From Guyanagaster necrorhizus (Eukaryota > Basidiomycota > Agaricomycetes > Agaricales > Physalacriaceae): 64,000 nucleotides of DNA. The position numbers and the translations under genes are program-made. Positions within the stretch are counted from its first letter, which is position 1, and the number at the start of each line of letters is the position of its first letter. The stretch spans positions 559,324 to 623,323 of the forward strand of contig NW_025064903.1 of assembly GCF_019112545.1 (NCBI RefSeq), written 5' to 3'. Below are positions 9,280-20,508 of this stretch, in pieces. Under the pieces are notes generated by a model. It made no database searches. It was not told the DNA's origin and saw only the letters and a list, made by a program, of their open reading frames with translations.

Positions 9280-10839
9280 ATGCCTCCAGTAACAACCGCC
9301 GACCTTAATCACGACTTCTTCGAGCTTATAGCTTCCATCATCGGAACATTGCTCGGTCTCTTAGCCATTATCACCCTTTGCCGCGGACGACAATCAGTAG
9401 CAGCTTAGATAGTCAGGCACTATCAAGCGTTCCAACATATCCAACAAATTCTATGCAACGTAACCCCTGATCTACCCTTCCATGACATCCCCCCCTCCAC
9501 CCGAACGTCCTTCTTCCCGCAAGGGGGACCCGTACCAGAAGCCGGGAATCGCGACCCAGATCAGAGGAGCCTTCACGAGGAGGAAGGACCCGAACACCCC
9601 CGACGACACATCGGAGACCGCCACCCTGCTCTCACAGGGTTCCGGAACCCGTGGACGACGAACGTCGCTCAGGAGCCCGCCGAGGTCTCCAACTACGTCA
9701 CTCCAGCAGGCTCCCCCGAGCATCCCGCCTCCCCAATTCCCTCGGGGATTGGAAACCATGCTCGGGACTCCCTTGATGCCGCTCGGATGGCTGCGGGACC
9801 CCGCGAAAGTCCCGACCCCGCCCAGAACCCCCCCGAGACCCCCACAGAGCCAAACTCCGGTTCCAGCCCGTCCGTCAGCAGGCTGGGGGTCGACAACCCA
9901 CGAGAGAGGGACATTCATCCCGACTACGACAACGCAGACATCGCCATCTCCACAGCAGGGGATCCATATCGCCACCTCCACGTGGGAAGCGAGCCCGAGG
10001 TCGGAACCGCCAGCGAAAGGGGGAGAGCCACTACGAGAAGAATTATACAGAGGATATTCCCGGAGTGGGACCTTAACATCCCCTTCGACTATGATGAGAC
10101 AGTTAGGCAGCAGCAGAATCAAGAACGAGAAGAAGCAATCAGGCGAACTCAGGAAGAGCTCGCCGACTACGTCCGAGAGGAAGCCCGCGAGCGGTATGAA
10201 GCCGCAGAATACGACCGACAGGGACGAGCACAGAGAAGGAGAGAAGAGGTCGAAAGAATGGGCTCAGCCTCCCCTAGGGAGTATGAGCTCTGTACCGATT
10301 CCGGGTCCCCGTTTAGAGAGCCCGATTCCGAGGACGACCCATGGACGGGACCTGCCAGTATCGTCAGCTGGGACGAGGCCATTAGACGAGGAAGAGCAGA
10401 AGAACCCCGAACCGTCGACCTCGAGTACCCCGCCCGCACTGATACCATCTCGTCCGACGCCGACTCTGTCCTCAGAGCCTACGGGCTCCGAGTACCCGAC
10501 AATGCCCACATCTCCGACAGGGCCCTCCAGCGATTCCTGGGTAGCAGGGTCGCTCGACAGTTTCTCAATCCCGAGTTCCAGCGACTCTTCAGCCGCTATA
10601 GCCGAGAACTGGAGGAGACAAGAGCGCACGGAGGAACGCGCTACAGTCGGCTCAGGAGTCCCCCCATTACCCGAATCAGTGACCGAGGAGAAGACGGACC
10701 CAGTACCCAAGTCAACGGGAGGGTCTCCAATGACCCTTCGTCCTCTCGTACCGTCCATCTACGACCCGCCCGTCAGTTCCCTCCTCGAGGAAGAGGACAG
10801 CGGGGACGAGGGCGACGAGGAAGAGGACGAGGACAGTGA
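9280..10839 (+). pseudogene. Overlapping ORF B of element 1: membrane-anchored protein, -1 frame to gag
   Basis: The frame starts at ATG 9280 with MPPVTTADLNHDFFELIASI and a hydrophobic segment (IIGTLLGLLAIITLC, residues about 20-34) followed by RGRQ, so a single-pass anchor with a basic flank. It is interrupted once, by TAG at 9406-9408, where element 2 has Trp (TGG to TAG). It then runs open to 10839, 519 codons in total, through a charged helical stretch (about 10,100-10,260, rich in Arg/Glu) to an Arg/Gly-rich tail (GRGRRGRGRGQ). From 9482 on it overlaps gag in the -1 frame. Elements 2 and 3 have the same leader protein in the same frame, and element 2 shares downstream landmarks (HARDSLDA, SDPW/DDPW, RYSR, GPSTQ). 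It matches no family I know. It could be a membrane-targeting or envelope-like accessory protein. Confidence 0.6.
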
Positions 10840-12511
10840 TGACCCATATCGACGATGACTGGAATGGGCAGGGGAAGATACAGATGAAGAGGCATTGTGA
10901 GAAGAGATTGAGAGGGCCAGGGGCAAGGAATATCAGGAGCTATATGAGCAGGGGAGGAATTACTTATGGCAGGACGCGCGCTGGCAAGCGATGTCCTTAG
11001 GACTCGAGTACAGGTATGCAACAGGTGCTGAAAAAGAAAAAATTCTACAGTACGCCACGACAGAATACGCATAGAGGGAATACGGGCGACAGCACCCAGA
11101 AGACCCCCTCATGCCGATACCTCCGTATCGGCCCGATAAACAAAGAACACCGGCACCAATGCCGCGCACTCCCCCCATACCACCAAGACGGGCCGTCTAC
11201 GTCGCCCCCTCTATCCGGAGTCGGGCCGACGACAACCCGTCAATCCGAAGCACGGCTTCACGACTCATCCGAACAAGAAATCGACCGGCATGGCAAGCCG
11301 CTCAAAACCCTTGGACCGGCAAAGGAAGTCGTCTCCTCGGTGGACAACCCCCTCCGGATCAAGCGGAATCAAGCAGAAAGGATCCCATCCGGGACGATCC
11401 CGAGGCAGTCCGCCTCGGATTCACAGTACGAGACGGAGTAATCGTTCAAGTAACCGACCCGAAAGGGAGTCCGGTCGCAGACGATAATTCCCTGCATTCT
11501 TTCCCTGGACCACCCATAGAATGGAAGCAACCGCCATTCGATGGATGGCCCAACCCGATGGGGGCGCTTCCGCATAATGCCAACGTCCTACAGTGCCACC
11601 CCGACCTCCTCCGAAAACCACGTCCCTTCAAAGGGGTCTCAGACGACATTGACCGGTTCCTGGTAGATTGCGAACAATACTTCGAAGTCTACATCGGGTA
11701 CATCGGAACCGACATGAATAAGGTCGCCTTCGCCACCTCCTATCTAGAAGACAAGGCCAAGACGTGGTAGATCCTCATCTCCCCGAACTTCCGATCCACC
11801 ACTAGGGACCACTACCGATATCCCTCGTGGCCGGTCTTTAAACACATGCTCAACGACAAATTCATTGATCCTGCTGTTCAAGAAGTGCATAAGCAGAAGA
11901 TCAAGGAGTACAAGATGGGAGATAAAGCGGCCACCGATTACTTCGATGAGTTGGAACGGCTCGCTAAACTCGCAGGAATCAGGGAAGATGTCGCCAATGA
12001 TGGAAGGATGGTGGAAGCCCTCAAGCGGGGAGTTCCATCCTCGTACCTTACGATGATCTCAGCCATGGGCGTCAAGATGTTAATGCCCATTGGCTACGAC
12101 GAATGGAAGGAAAGGATCGTCAAAATGTACAAGGAGAGGCAAAGGCAGAAAGCGGAGGCATCGACCTTGCAAGAGTATAGCAGCAAGAAGTCGACACCGC
12201 CAACCCTGAATAAGTCAGGGCAAACTGCCGGGAAACCATCAGGAACTCCCACGACGACAAACTACGGCACTCAGAAGACTGGGACAGGAACCACTTACAC
12301 CGGCGCCAGAAAGCCGATGGACATCGATCGAATGAAGAAGGAGGGGAAGTGCTTCAACTGCGGACAGAAGGGCCACATGGCCAAGGATTGTTCAAAGAAG
12401 AAGCGAACCCGCGAGGACATCAGAGCACAAATCGCCGAATTGCAGAAAGAAGACGAAGAACTTGGGAAGGAGACGAAGATCGAGGAGGTAAAAGACAAGG
12501 CCGATCAGTGA
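9482..12511 (+). pseudogene. gag: gag of element 1, disrupted
   Basis: Reading starts at ATG 9482 (MTSPPPPERPSS). The N-terminal third is Pro/Ser-rich and disordered, followed by an acidic block (EEEDSGDEGDEEEDEDSDD, near 10,790-10,850). The capsid region is at about 11,600-12,150 (DDIDRFLVDCEQYFEVY, WPVFKHMLNDKFIDPAVQ) and a CCHC zinc knuckle, CFNCGQKGHMAKDC, near 12,350. The capsid packages element RNA; the knuckle binds it. In-frame stops lie at 10856 (TGA), 10898 (TGA), 11072 (TAG) and 11768 (TAG, at a Trp conserved in element 2). All are explained by single C-to-T or G-to-A changes. Confidence 0.85.
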
Positions 12512-15500
12512 GCGACTCCACTGACTCGGCCAAAGGACTTCATGGTGTGCGAACCCCTACCACTGTATGAACTTATGATACTTCTGTAGTTACAACGCAT
12601 TCGAATATACCCCGAACTGTTAAACCACACCTGGAAGAGTCGCAAAACAAAACTCAAACGCCTACGGGCCGAACAGGGACAGAGAGTCCCACCACGTGGC
12701 TCAAGCCATTCGACACCGAATGGACCTGGAGGGCCATCAAGGATGCAAAAAACGAAGCAGCGGCAAAGGCCGTGCTTCGAAATTGGATCCATCGGGCAAG
12801 AGCCGAAGAAGTCGTAGACGAGCTGATTGAGGGAATCAAGAGAGCTGAGTGCTGCCGCGCTCTCGAGTGGCTAGACGAACTCCGAGGGCCAAAAAAATAC
12901 ATTCTACGAACCAAGACCCCCGGACGAGACCTAGTCATAAGAGGCCAAATCGAAGTATTGACTAGTCAAGCCACTCAGAAAGTTGCCGCCCTAATCAACA
13001 GTGGCTGCACAGGGAGTTCAATTAACCGAGCTTTCGTCGACAAGCATCAACTCCCAACGAGGGCAACGGCGGCCCCAATACCAGTATACAATGCCGACGG
13101 AACAAAAAACCAGGCCGGTTCCATTACGGAATTCGTCGAACTTAGGTTGACCATCGGAGATCATTCTGAACGGATCGATCTGGCAGTAACGGATCTAGGA
13201 ACCAAAGAACTCTTCCTCGGCCATGACTGGCTCATCCGTCACAACCCGCTGATCAATTGGAAAACCGGTCGCATCACGTTCGCCAGGTGCAGGTGTAGGA
13301 AGATCCCATATGAATTGCCCGACAGGGACCCAGAAGACCGGTGGGACGAAGAGATGGAGGATGGTGAAACCATCTTGGCAGTAGACCTGCAAAAGGAAAT
13401 CCATATCCGAGCAGTACATCATGCCAATAACCTAGCGGCCAAGGCAAACGAAGGGAGAGAGGAAAAGACGTTCGAAGAGATGGTGCCAGAGTGGGCAAGG
13501 GACTTCCGAGACCTCTTCGAGAAAGAGAGTTTCGATGAACTCCCAAAACCAAAGCCCTGGGATCATGCCATTGAGCTAATCCCCAATGCTAATGCTAACC
13601 TGGACTGCAAGACCTATCCCCTCGGTAATCAGGAGCAGCAGGAACTTGACAAGTTTCTCGACGAGAACCTGTCCTCCGGACGAATTCGACCCTCGAAATC
13701 CCCTATGGCGTCACCCTTCTTTTTTGTAAAAAAGAAGGATGGCAAACTTCGACCCGTCCAAGACTACCGAAAGCTCAATGAGATGACAATCAAAAATCGA
13801 TATCCCCTACCCCTAATCTCCGAACTGATGGATAAACTCTGAGGGGCTAAATATTACACCAAGCTCGATGTACGCTGGGGGTACAACAATGTCCGGATCA
13901 AAGAAGGGGACGAATGGAAGGCAGCGTTCAGGACCAACCGAGGACTCTTTGAGCCAACGGTAATGTTCTTTGGCCTGACCAACTCCCCGGCCACCTTTCA
14001 ATGGATGATGAATGATATCTTCAAGGATCTCATCGCCACCGGAAAGGTCACCATTTACCTAGACGACATTCTCATCATGTCCAAGACGAGGGAGGAACAC
14101 CGAAGTCTGGTTCGACGGGTACTCGCCCTCATGAGGAAACACAAACTGTTCCTCAAAGCGGAAAAATGTGAATTCGAGGTGCTGGAAACCGAGTACCTCG
14201 GAGTAATCATCAGTGAAGGGAGCATTCGCATGGACCCAATAAAGGTCGCAGGAGTAGTCGATTGGCTGATGCCCGCCAAAAAGAAGGAACTACAATCCTT
14301 CTTGGGCTTCACCAACTTTTACCGGAGATTCATACGAGACTACAGCAAGATTGTACGACCCATGACCCAGCTGACCGGCAATGCTCCTTGGGGGTGGGGT
14401 GTATCCCAGCAACACGCTTTTGAAGAACTAAAACGACGACTGGCGGAGGATGTAGTCCTTGTCATACCGTCCCAAGAGGGCAGATTCCGCGTCGAGGCCG
14501 ACTCAAGTGAGGGGGCCATAGGAGCCGTTTTGTCCCAAGAACAGGACAAGAAATGGCGACCTGTCGCTTTCCTCTCAAAGGCATTGACGGTAATGGAAAG
14601 GAACTACGAGATTTACGACAAAGAATTACTCGCGATAATGCTCGCCCTTGAAGAGTGGCGTCACTACCTGATCGGAGCAGCTGAAATCTTCGAGATCTGG
14701 ACCGATCACCAGAATCTCAGATACTTCCGACAACCTCAAAAATTGAACCGCCGACAAGCCCGGTGGGTCACCGAACTCGCCCAATACAAGTATACACTCC
14801 ATCATAAAGCCGGAGTCGCCAACAAAAAAGCCGACCTCCTCTCTTGCCGTGCGGACCACGATCAGGGGGGAAATGACAATGAGGGAGTCGTCATCCTCCG
14901 CCCCGAGCACTTTCGAGCAATGATAATGCCCACGGAGGAGGAGATACATGAACGAATCAAAAGCGCAACTCGAGACCCACATCAGTGGGATCAAAGGATC
15001 GCCGCCTCGCTAAACCACGAGTGGGGACTAACAAAGAAAGAGGGGATGATCCACTACGATGGAAGGATCTACATTCCACGTGTCAAAAGTCTCCGTGGCG
15101 ACATCATCGCCATATACCATGACCATGCCACAGCAGGGCACCCAGGCATTGCCAAGACAAAGGAACTCGTTCTACGAGATTATTGGTGGCCTAAACTCAT
15201 CAATGACGTTACGGCCTACGTCAAAGGCTGCGAAACCTGCCAGAGAGGGAAAGCATCCACACAACCACGAGCGGCGCCACTACACCCTAATGAGGTACCG
15301 GCACAGCCATGGACTCATATATCTGTGGACATGATTACCGGCTTACCGGACTGCAACGGCTATGATGCGATCATCGTCATAGTCGATCGCTTCTCCAAGG
15401 CGATCATTCCGATCGCATGTTCGACAGAATTAAGTTCGGAAGGATGGGCGAAGATTCTACGGGACGAAGTATACGCAAAACACGGAATGCCGCAAGTGGT

Positions 15501-16386
15501 CATCTCAGACCGCGGACCACAATTTGTCTCCAAATTTCTCACCGACCTATACAAACTGTTACACATAACACCCAACGCATCAACGGCATACCATCCACAA
15601 ACAGATGGCCAGACCGAACACGCAAACCAGGAAGTTGAAAAATACCTTCGGCTATTCATCAACTACAGACAAGACGATTGGGTCGAGTGGCTAGCACTCG
15701 CGGCTTTCCAGCACAATAACAGAGTACACTCCGCCACGGGCCAGACCCCCTTCTTCGTAAACCACGGTAGACACCCACATCTGACGCAGACGAGTCTTCA
15801 TAAAACAACGACTCCAGCATCCACCGACTTTGCCATGACAATGGAGAAAATACATACAGAAACAAAGAAGGCACTGGAGAAAGCCGCCTCAGCCATGAAA
15901 CTACACTATGATAAACATCGACACCCCGCACATGAATATCACGTCCACGACAAAGTCTGGCTTGATACGATGAACCTCCACCTGCCACGGCCGAAACGCA
16001 AACTCTCCGACAAGCGTACAGGACCTTTCCCGATCATTACAAAAATCGGAGAATCCACCTATAAACTACGCTTACCGGCGACATGGAAAATTCACAACGT
16101 ATTCAATGAATCCCTATTGACACCATACGTTGAGCCTGCCTTTCCGAACCAGGAACAACCGCCACCACCGCCCCCAGACTTGATCGGTGACGAGGAACAC
16201 TACGAAATCGATCAGGTATTAAACCACAAACTACGAAAAGTAAAAGCCCGTGGGGGAGGCATGACAACAACGGTCGACTACCTCGTAAGTTGGAAAGGTT
16301 ACGGCCTGGAATCCAACCAATGGATCAATGAGAAATACATGAACGCCGACACAGCCATACATGACTATGAACTCTCCCTTAATTAA
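12349..16386 (+). pseudogene. pol: pol of element 1 (protease, RT, RNase H, integrase, chromodomain), disrupted
   Basis: The pol frame is -1 to gag and overlaps its end, so frameshifting would join them; I see no obvious slippery heptamer. Domains in order: protease (about 12,960-13,290) with NSGCTGS where DSG is catalytic (Asp to Asn, codon 12997-12999); RT with SPFFFVKKKDGKLRPVQDYR and the YLDD box near 14,056; RNase H with EADSSEGAIGAVLSQ, YDKELLAI and TDHQNL; integrase with an HHCC zinc finger (HPGIAKTKELVLRDYWWP, CETCQ) and a DDE core (DMITGLPD, SDRGPQFVSKF, TDGQTE); a GPF/Y module (KRTGPFPIITKI); and a chromodomain near 16,200-16,370 (VDYLVSWKGYGLESNQWI), which guides integration to marked chromatin. 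Stops at 12568 and 13840 are both TGA, fitting lost CGA codons. Confidence 0.92.
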
Positions 16387-16409
16387 ACCATCGGGACGAT
16401 GGTCTTAAC

Positions 16410-16419
16410 GAGGGGGTAA
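16410..16419 (+). other. Polypurine tract (element 1)
   Basis: GAGGGGGTAA abuts the 3' LTR and would prime plus-strand DNA synthesis. Element 2 has the same AGGAGGGGGTAA in this place. Confidence 0.8.
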
Positions 16420-16849
16420 TGTTACGATTTTTCCATTTCTTTTCCTTTTTACCCCTATTTATGCTTAGTCATAGCACGAGACCATGGGAAGGGCTTAGTA
16501 AGCACAACTATGCTGCCTAGATACAACGACGCTCGACGACGCACAATTACCCTTTTATGTACAACAACGATGCTCAAGGACAATGGGCACTATGGACACA
16601 GGACGACACAATAAGTAGTCGTAATATTAGCACTACCTGTACAGTATTTAAGACCGACCGCTCTCGCTGGTATACCCCAGCTTCGAGCTAAAGTTTATAC
16701 TTATACCATCCTACTCTCGAGCCACTACGTGGCCTTGTGACACACCGAACAAGAGCAACATCACAAGTGAATTCGCGTGATCCCTCGAAGTGCGAAGGGA
16801 CACGTCGTCTATCACGTGTTGTCAGATCACGTGTCACTTGGGCTTAACA
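16420..16849 (+). repeat. 3' LTR of element 1
   Basis: 430 bp, TGTTA...TAACA. It carries a TATA-like TATTTAAG (16645-16652) and, 26 nt later, AGCTTCGAGCTAA (16679-16691), the predicted RNA 5' end that pairs with the PBS. Confidence 0.95.
16645..16652 (+). promoter_or_regulatory. LTR TATA-like box (element 1)
   Basis: TATTTAAG lies 26 nt before the self-primer sequence. The same ACAGTATTTAAG context occurs in element 2 at the same spacing. Confidence 0.65.
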
Positions 16850-16854
16850 AATCC
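16850..16854. repeat. Target-site duplication AATCC, right copy (element 1)
   Basis: Identical to 8666-8670. Confidence 0.92.
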
Positions 16855-17045
16855 AATGCTGACTCAAGCTTCTTGATGACAATGTCCTTATCAACAAAAT
16901 TCCCTGCTTCATCCAACCACACCTCTTCTGCTGAGATTGGTTCCTTTTCAGTGAGTCTAGCAAGAATATTTTCTTGTTTTGCCTCAGTTTTGCCTTTGCA
17001 GGTTTGGAGGGCTTTGTTCAATTCATGAATAGTTGGAAATGTCAT
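16855..17045 (-). pseudogene. 5' part of the ORF interrupted by element 1 (3' part at 8613-8670)
   Basis: The ORF starts at 17045 (MTFPTIHELNKALQ) and reads without a stop to the target site of element 1. Joining 16855 to 8670, as the empty site would have been, keeps the same frame for a further 19 codons to the TGA at 8613-8615, 82 residues in all. The protein is Lys/Glu-rich and helical with a segment SAEEVWLDEAGN. I do not recognise it. Its place inside the TIRs makes a transposon-encoded protein likely. It shows that element 1 landed in what was still an open frame. Confidence 0.55.
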
Positions 17046-17314
17046 ACTAGGACTTCTAGCACAACAGAAAGGGCAGTGGGGTCAGTTGATAACAGCACAC
17101 AAGAGTTTTTCACATTTCTCTGACAACAGCCCCAGTGTAGCAACCATCCAGCTCCCTTAAATTGACATTGCTGGATACTACTGTCAGCACAATGACTAAG
17201 TATCTATGGGGTATGGGGTATGGCCATGGTATGGGTTATAGCATCAATTTCCCCGTAACAAGGCCAGCAGGTCCAAAAATCTATAGGGTATGGGGGAGTA
17301 TGGGTTACAAGAGG

Positions 17315-17338
17315 TATGGGTTATGAGAGAGTTGACTG
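17315..17338 (-). repeat. Right terminal inverted repeat of DNA transposon
   Basis: Read on the minus strand it begins CAGTCAACTCTCTCATAACC, matching the left end with two transition differences. Confidence 0.8.
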
Positions 17339-17340
17339 TA

Positions 17341-18701
17341 CTTTGTTCTAGAGGACCACTGACCATCAGATTTCACTGAGCACCATCAGTTCATCTCGCC
17401 TCGCTACCATCGAAGCACAGAAGGTATGTCCGGGGAAGAAGCTCCGGGTTTCAATTGATTCCATTAATTCCAAGCGACCGGCTATGATTAGGTTCTGCAC
17501 AGTCACACTCGCGAAATCATGCCACCGCCGCGTTTACACACTACCTGCCTTATGGTGTCCAGCCTTGTTAATCCTTCTACCTTCCGCGGCGTCTGGATAT
17601 GTATTCCTGCAACATGAGAAGCTTGATGAATAGCATTGACGCACCGCGTCTAACCGCCGGACATACCAGGAACGACGTCCAGGGATGCTACGACCCATTT
17701 CATGTTACAACATACATGTTTCCATCGGAAATATGGTGGGTCATACGTGAAACTCGGGAAATGTCTTTCTCCGGTATGAGGGACGTGTCAAAGGAAGAAC
17801 GTATTTGACGAGATAGGTCCTCGACATCCCTACTAGTATACATGATTCAAAAAATACACTAGGTCTAGCCTTGCCGCCTTCAATCTTAAGAAGTTCTGCT
17901 TCGATGCGGCTCCAAGTCTATCCATACGAAGAAACTAAATTGTTCCCGAGCAAAAGCATGGACAAAATCCTTTTGCATGAGGAAGGGTAGGAAGTCAGCT
18001 GTAGGCTCAATATGAATGGTCAGCGGGGTTACGGCAAAACCAAGTCCATTTCATGTGTTCGTTCCTTGAGCACCAAGGCCTTCCTCCGAGACATCGGTGG
18101 GGCTGTGAAAACTCGAGACATCACCCCTCCGCCAATCACAGCTGTGTCATTAGGAAATATGACAACTGACTGAATTCCAAGGCTGACGTGCTGAGGATGC
18201 TCGATATGTTTTAGCGGGGGCCAGGCCGGATAAGGCGAGCTTTCATTATGGTTAGGTGCGGCTCGAAATGATCGATGTAGTACTAAATGCAATGTGAAGA
18301 GAAAACTGTGTTGATCAGGGCCGAAATCTGTCTGGTTAGAGAGTCAATGTATAGTTCTCTGCTATGGGTAGCGCGCTAGGATTAAACTGGAATCCGGACA
18401 GAAAGTTCCGATTCTGATCTTTTGTCCTGGTGAACAAAATGGCACGATCACCGTGGGCACACCGGTAAACCTTGGTACAATTGGAGGTATCATTTCGAGT
18501 CGTGATGGCTGATTCTTTTTTACCTTGAAGCCTGGGAATGAGTACACACTCGACATCCTAGCCAGACTCGGATTAGATCTGAATGAGTCCAACAAAATAA
18601 TTTAAGATTGCCATGGTATACTTTATCTAGAAAACGGTCGATGAATTGTGCACGAAAGAAAATAGCGATGCCAACATTTCCGTCATGAGGGTTCACCATT
18701 T
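17341..18701. other. Intergenic, no gene recognised
   Basis: This is the flank of the DNA transposon. Only short ORFs occur, with no domain, signal or splice pattern that I can defend. Confidence 0.45.
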
Positions 18702-20019
18702 CTAAATGGAAGACGTTGAGTCCGTCCAATGATTCGGCGGTGGGATATTACAAGCCTGAAAATCCCAATCCGATCTGACATGATCCTGGAATTCCTCCAG
18801 AAGACGAGAAAACTCGGCAACAGTAGGTGCTCCTTCAAGCGAACCCACGTTTAGTGTATCCTGGTGATCCCAATTAGCCGGGGATTATACAAAGATAGCA
18901 AGGAAATGCTCACTGGCCGAGTTGCATACCACCTGAAATAATCATTAAGGGCTGTGAGGTAGTCAAGAATAATGGAAGCTTATTCAACAAGGTCCCGAAT
19001 ATTTGAGGCTTCCCCCGTTAAGAATTCGTAGTATGTTTCGTAGATGTTACGCTGAGAAAAGCGTCGTAGGAAATTGGGACGTGGTATGCTGTCCCACCAA
19101 GGGATGTTACGGTAAACGGTTTGCACCCGGGGAAGTTCCGAGTCTAGCTCCTCTGAGACGTGTTGACCGAATGACAGAATTTCGGAGAAGAAGACTAGCG
19201 TAGGATGGGTCTCGACAGCAAGTTTGGCGAAGACCTCTTGAAAATTATCGAAGAACTGGCGGAGTGATTGTCGCAGAATGCTATCTATTTGAATGATATG
19301 ATATTCTTGCATCTGTGAATAAGATGTTGACTTTTCGAACTCCACAACGGTCCCCGATGTATCTATTGTGCGCTTAAACTGACGGACGACGATGAATTAA
19401 GTGAGTTTTGATACGAGTGATTGATGAGACTCACAGCAGGGTAAACTGGAGCAGCAGCGCTCGGTCGAAAGTATCTGAGGAACTGAGTCGCCAGGTAATG
19501 ACTGTAATGAAGCTTGATCGCCGATTGTTTGAGGCAAAAAGATTGATGTCGTCCACAAATGGCCTACGCTCTTTATCATATTTGGAAAAAAACTAGAAGA
19601 CCACTAGTTGTGGCATAGTAGAAAATTCTGTTGAATCGGACTTGAGTGAGTATGTGATAATTAGCATGACATGGAGAAAAAAGCGCACGAGTACTTTGCG
19701 TCGAAGAATTTTCCAGGAGGCAATCCTGTTCCCCTGACTAGATCCATAAGAAAGTGAACGTGCAAAAGGTGCTTTTGGACGGCTCGAGACGTGACAGTGG
19801 CGTTCAGGCAGTTTCCTTTGATGTACAGCTGGGACTGGCAGTTGATCTTGAAGTCGGCTGAGTATCCAACCTAATAAGTCTATAAATGATTGCTGACACA
19901 GATGTGCAGTAACTGGATTCTGAATAGTTTGCCGCGCCACAAAGAGTGAATATCAAGGTCAAGGCACATAATCCTTCAAGCACGGCGAAAATGCAGATCT
20001 GAATGAGAACTCGAACCAT
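18702..20019 (-). pseudogene. Decayed paralog of the 26.5 kb membrane-protein gene
   Basis: It runs from MVRVLIQICIFAVLEGLCAL (20019) to about 18702 and aligns block by block with the intact gene at 26481-27789. Shared blocks are the N-terminal membrane segment, HVHFLMDL (HVHVMMDL), YDKERRPFVDD (RDEERRALLDS), VSEELDSELPRVQTVYRNIP (ISDELEAEIPRVREAYENIP), PWWDS (PWWQS), NIRDLVE (DIRDLVE) and the last exon (APTVAEFSRLLEEF). A TAA at 18982-18980 replaces the Arg after DLVE, and two exon joins upstream do not keep phase. It therefore looks dead, although sequencing errors cannot be excluded. Confidence 0.6.
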
Positions 20020-20467
20020 AAAATTAAGGAAATCTTTATGGGATGGGGATAGAGATGCAAGCAAAGAAGAAGGACAAGATTCAGTAGCGCGTGAAAAACG
20101 GTTCAATCCTGTTCGTACCTGGGGGGGAGTTGTAATGTCACATGATCTCACGGACCATCGCGCGCAATTAACACCGCTGTGGCCCAATAGCCACCAAATA
20201 GCCACAGTCGCAAAGTGGAACAAGATCCTTGATTTCTTCCGTTTATTCCTTAGCTTATGTATCAATGACTTCCCATCCGAGGACTCTCTTCTCTGTACAG
20301 ATGATGGTTGCTAGTGATCGTTGTCCACCATAGATACTGCTTCGTGGGTTTTCTCCCCCCATCTCAGCAACACAGAACAAGAGCCTTGCTTTTACTCTCC
20401 CTACGTGGTGCCTTCCTCTGATTACCACGACGCTAGCTTCCCGTAATCATGCAGGCACCCGAGCACG

Positions 20468-20475
20468 TATAAAAG
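20468..20475 (+). promoter_or_regulatory. TATA box
   Basis: TATAAAAG lies 33 nt before the ATG at 20509, a tight but plausible spacing for a short 5' leader. Confidence 0.5.
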
Positions 20476-20508
20476 TAGAGCATTTCATCTATTTAGGCTC
20501 ATTCCATC

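Larger units (their letters stand above)
8671..16849 (+). mobile_element. Element 1: Ty3/gypsy chromovirus LTR retrotransposon, full length, inactive
   Basis: LTRs 8671-9223 and 16420-16849 both begin TGTTA and end TAACA, with a 5-bp duplication outside. The order inside is self-priming PBS, an overlapping membrane-anchored ORF, gag with a CCHC knuckle, protease, reverse transcriptase, RNase H, integrase and a C-terminal chromodomain, then a polypurine tract. The LTR parts that can be compared (about 263 bp outside the gap) differ at three positions, all CpG transitions (9150, 9177, 9210 against 16776, 16803, 16836), so the insertion is fairly recent. Gag, pol and the overlapping ORF each carry nonsense codons, and the protease catalytic Asp is changed, so this copy cannot be autonomous. 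Confidence 0.93.
8164..17338. mobile_element. Pogo/Tc1-mariner-like DNA transposon (about 1 kb) split by LTR element 1
   Basis: The ends 8164-8187 and 17315-17338 are inverted repeats matching at 22 of 24 positions. They start CAGTCRACTCTC and are flanked by TA on both sides (8162-8163; 17339-17340). CAGT termini with TA duplication are typical of the Tc1/mariner superfamily, and CAGTNNACTCTC is common in pogo/Tigger-like ends. Subterminal copies of TATGGGTTA-like motifs occur inside both ends. Taking out element 1 plus one target-site copy leaves about 990 bp, too short for a full transposase, so this is a non-autonomous or deleted copy. One of the two TIR mismatches is CG versus CA. Confidence 0.75.

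Noticed and set aside
9472..10758. Long minus-strand ORFs (216 and 164 codons) antisense to gag of element 1
   Set aside because: The region is GC-rich and stop-poor in most frames. These ORFs have no counterpart on the opposite strand of element 2, unlike ORF B, which is conserved in frame and sequence.
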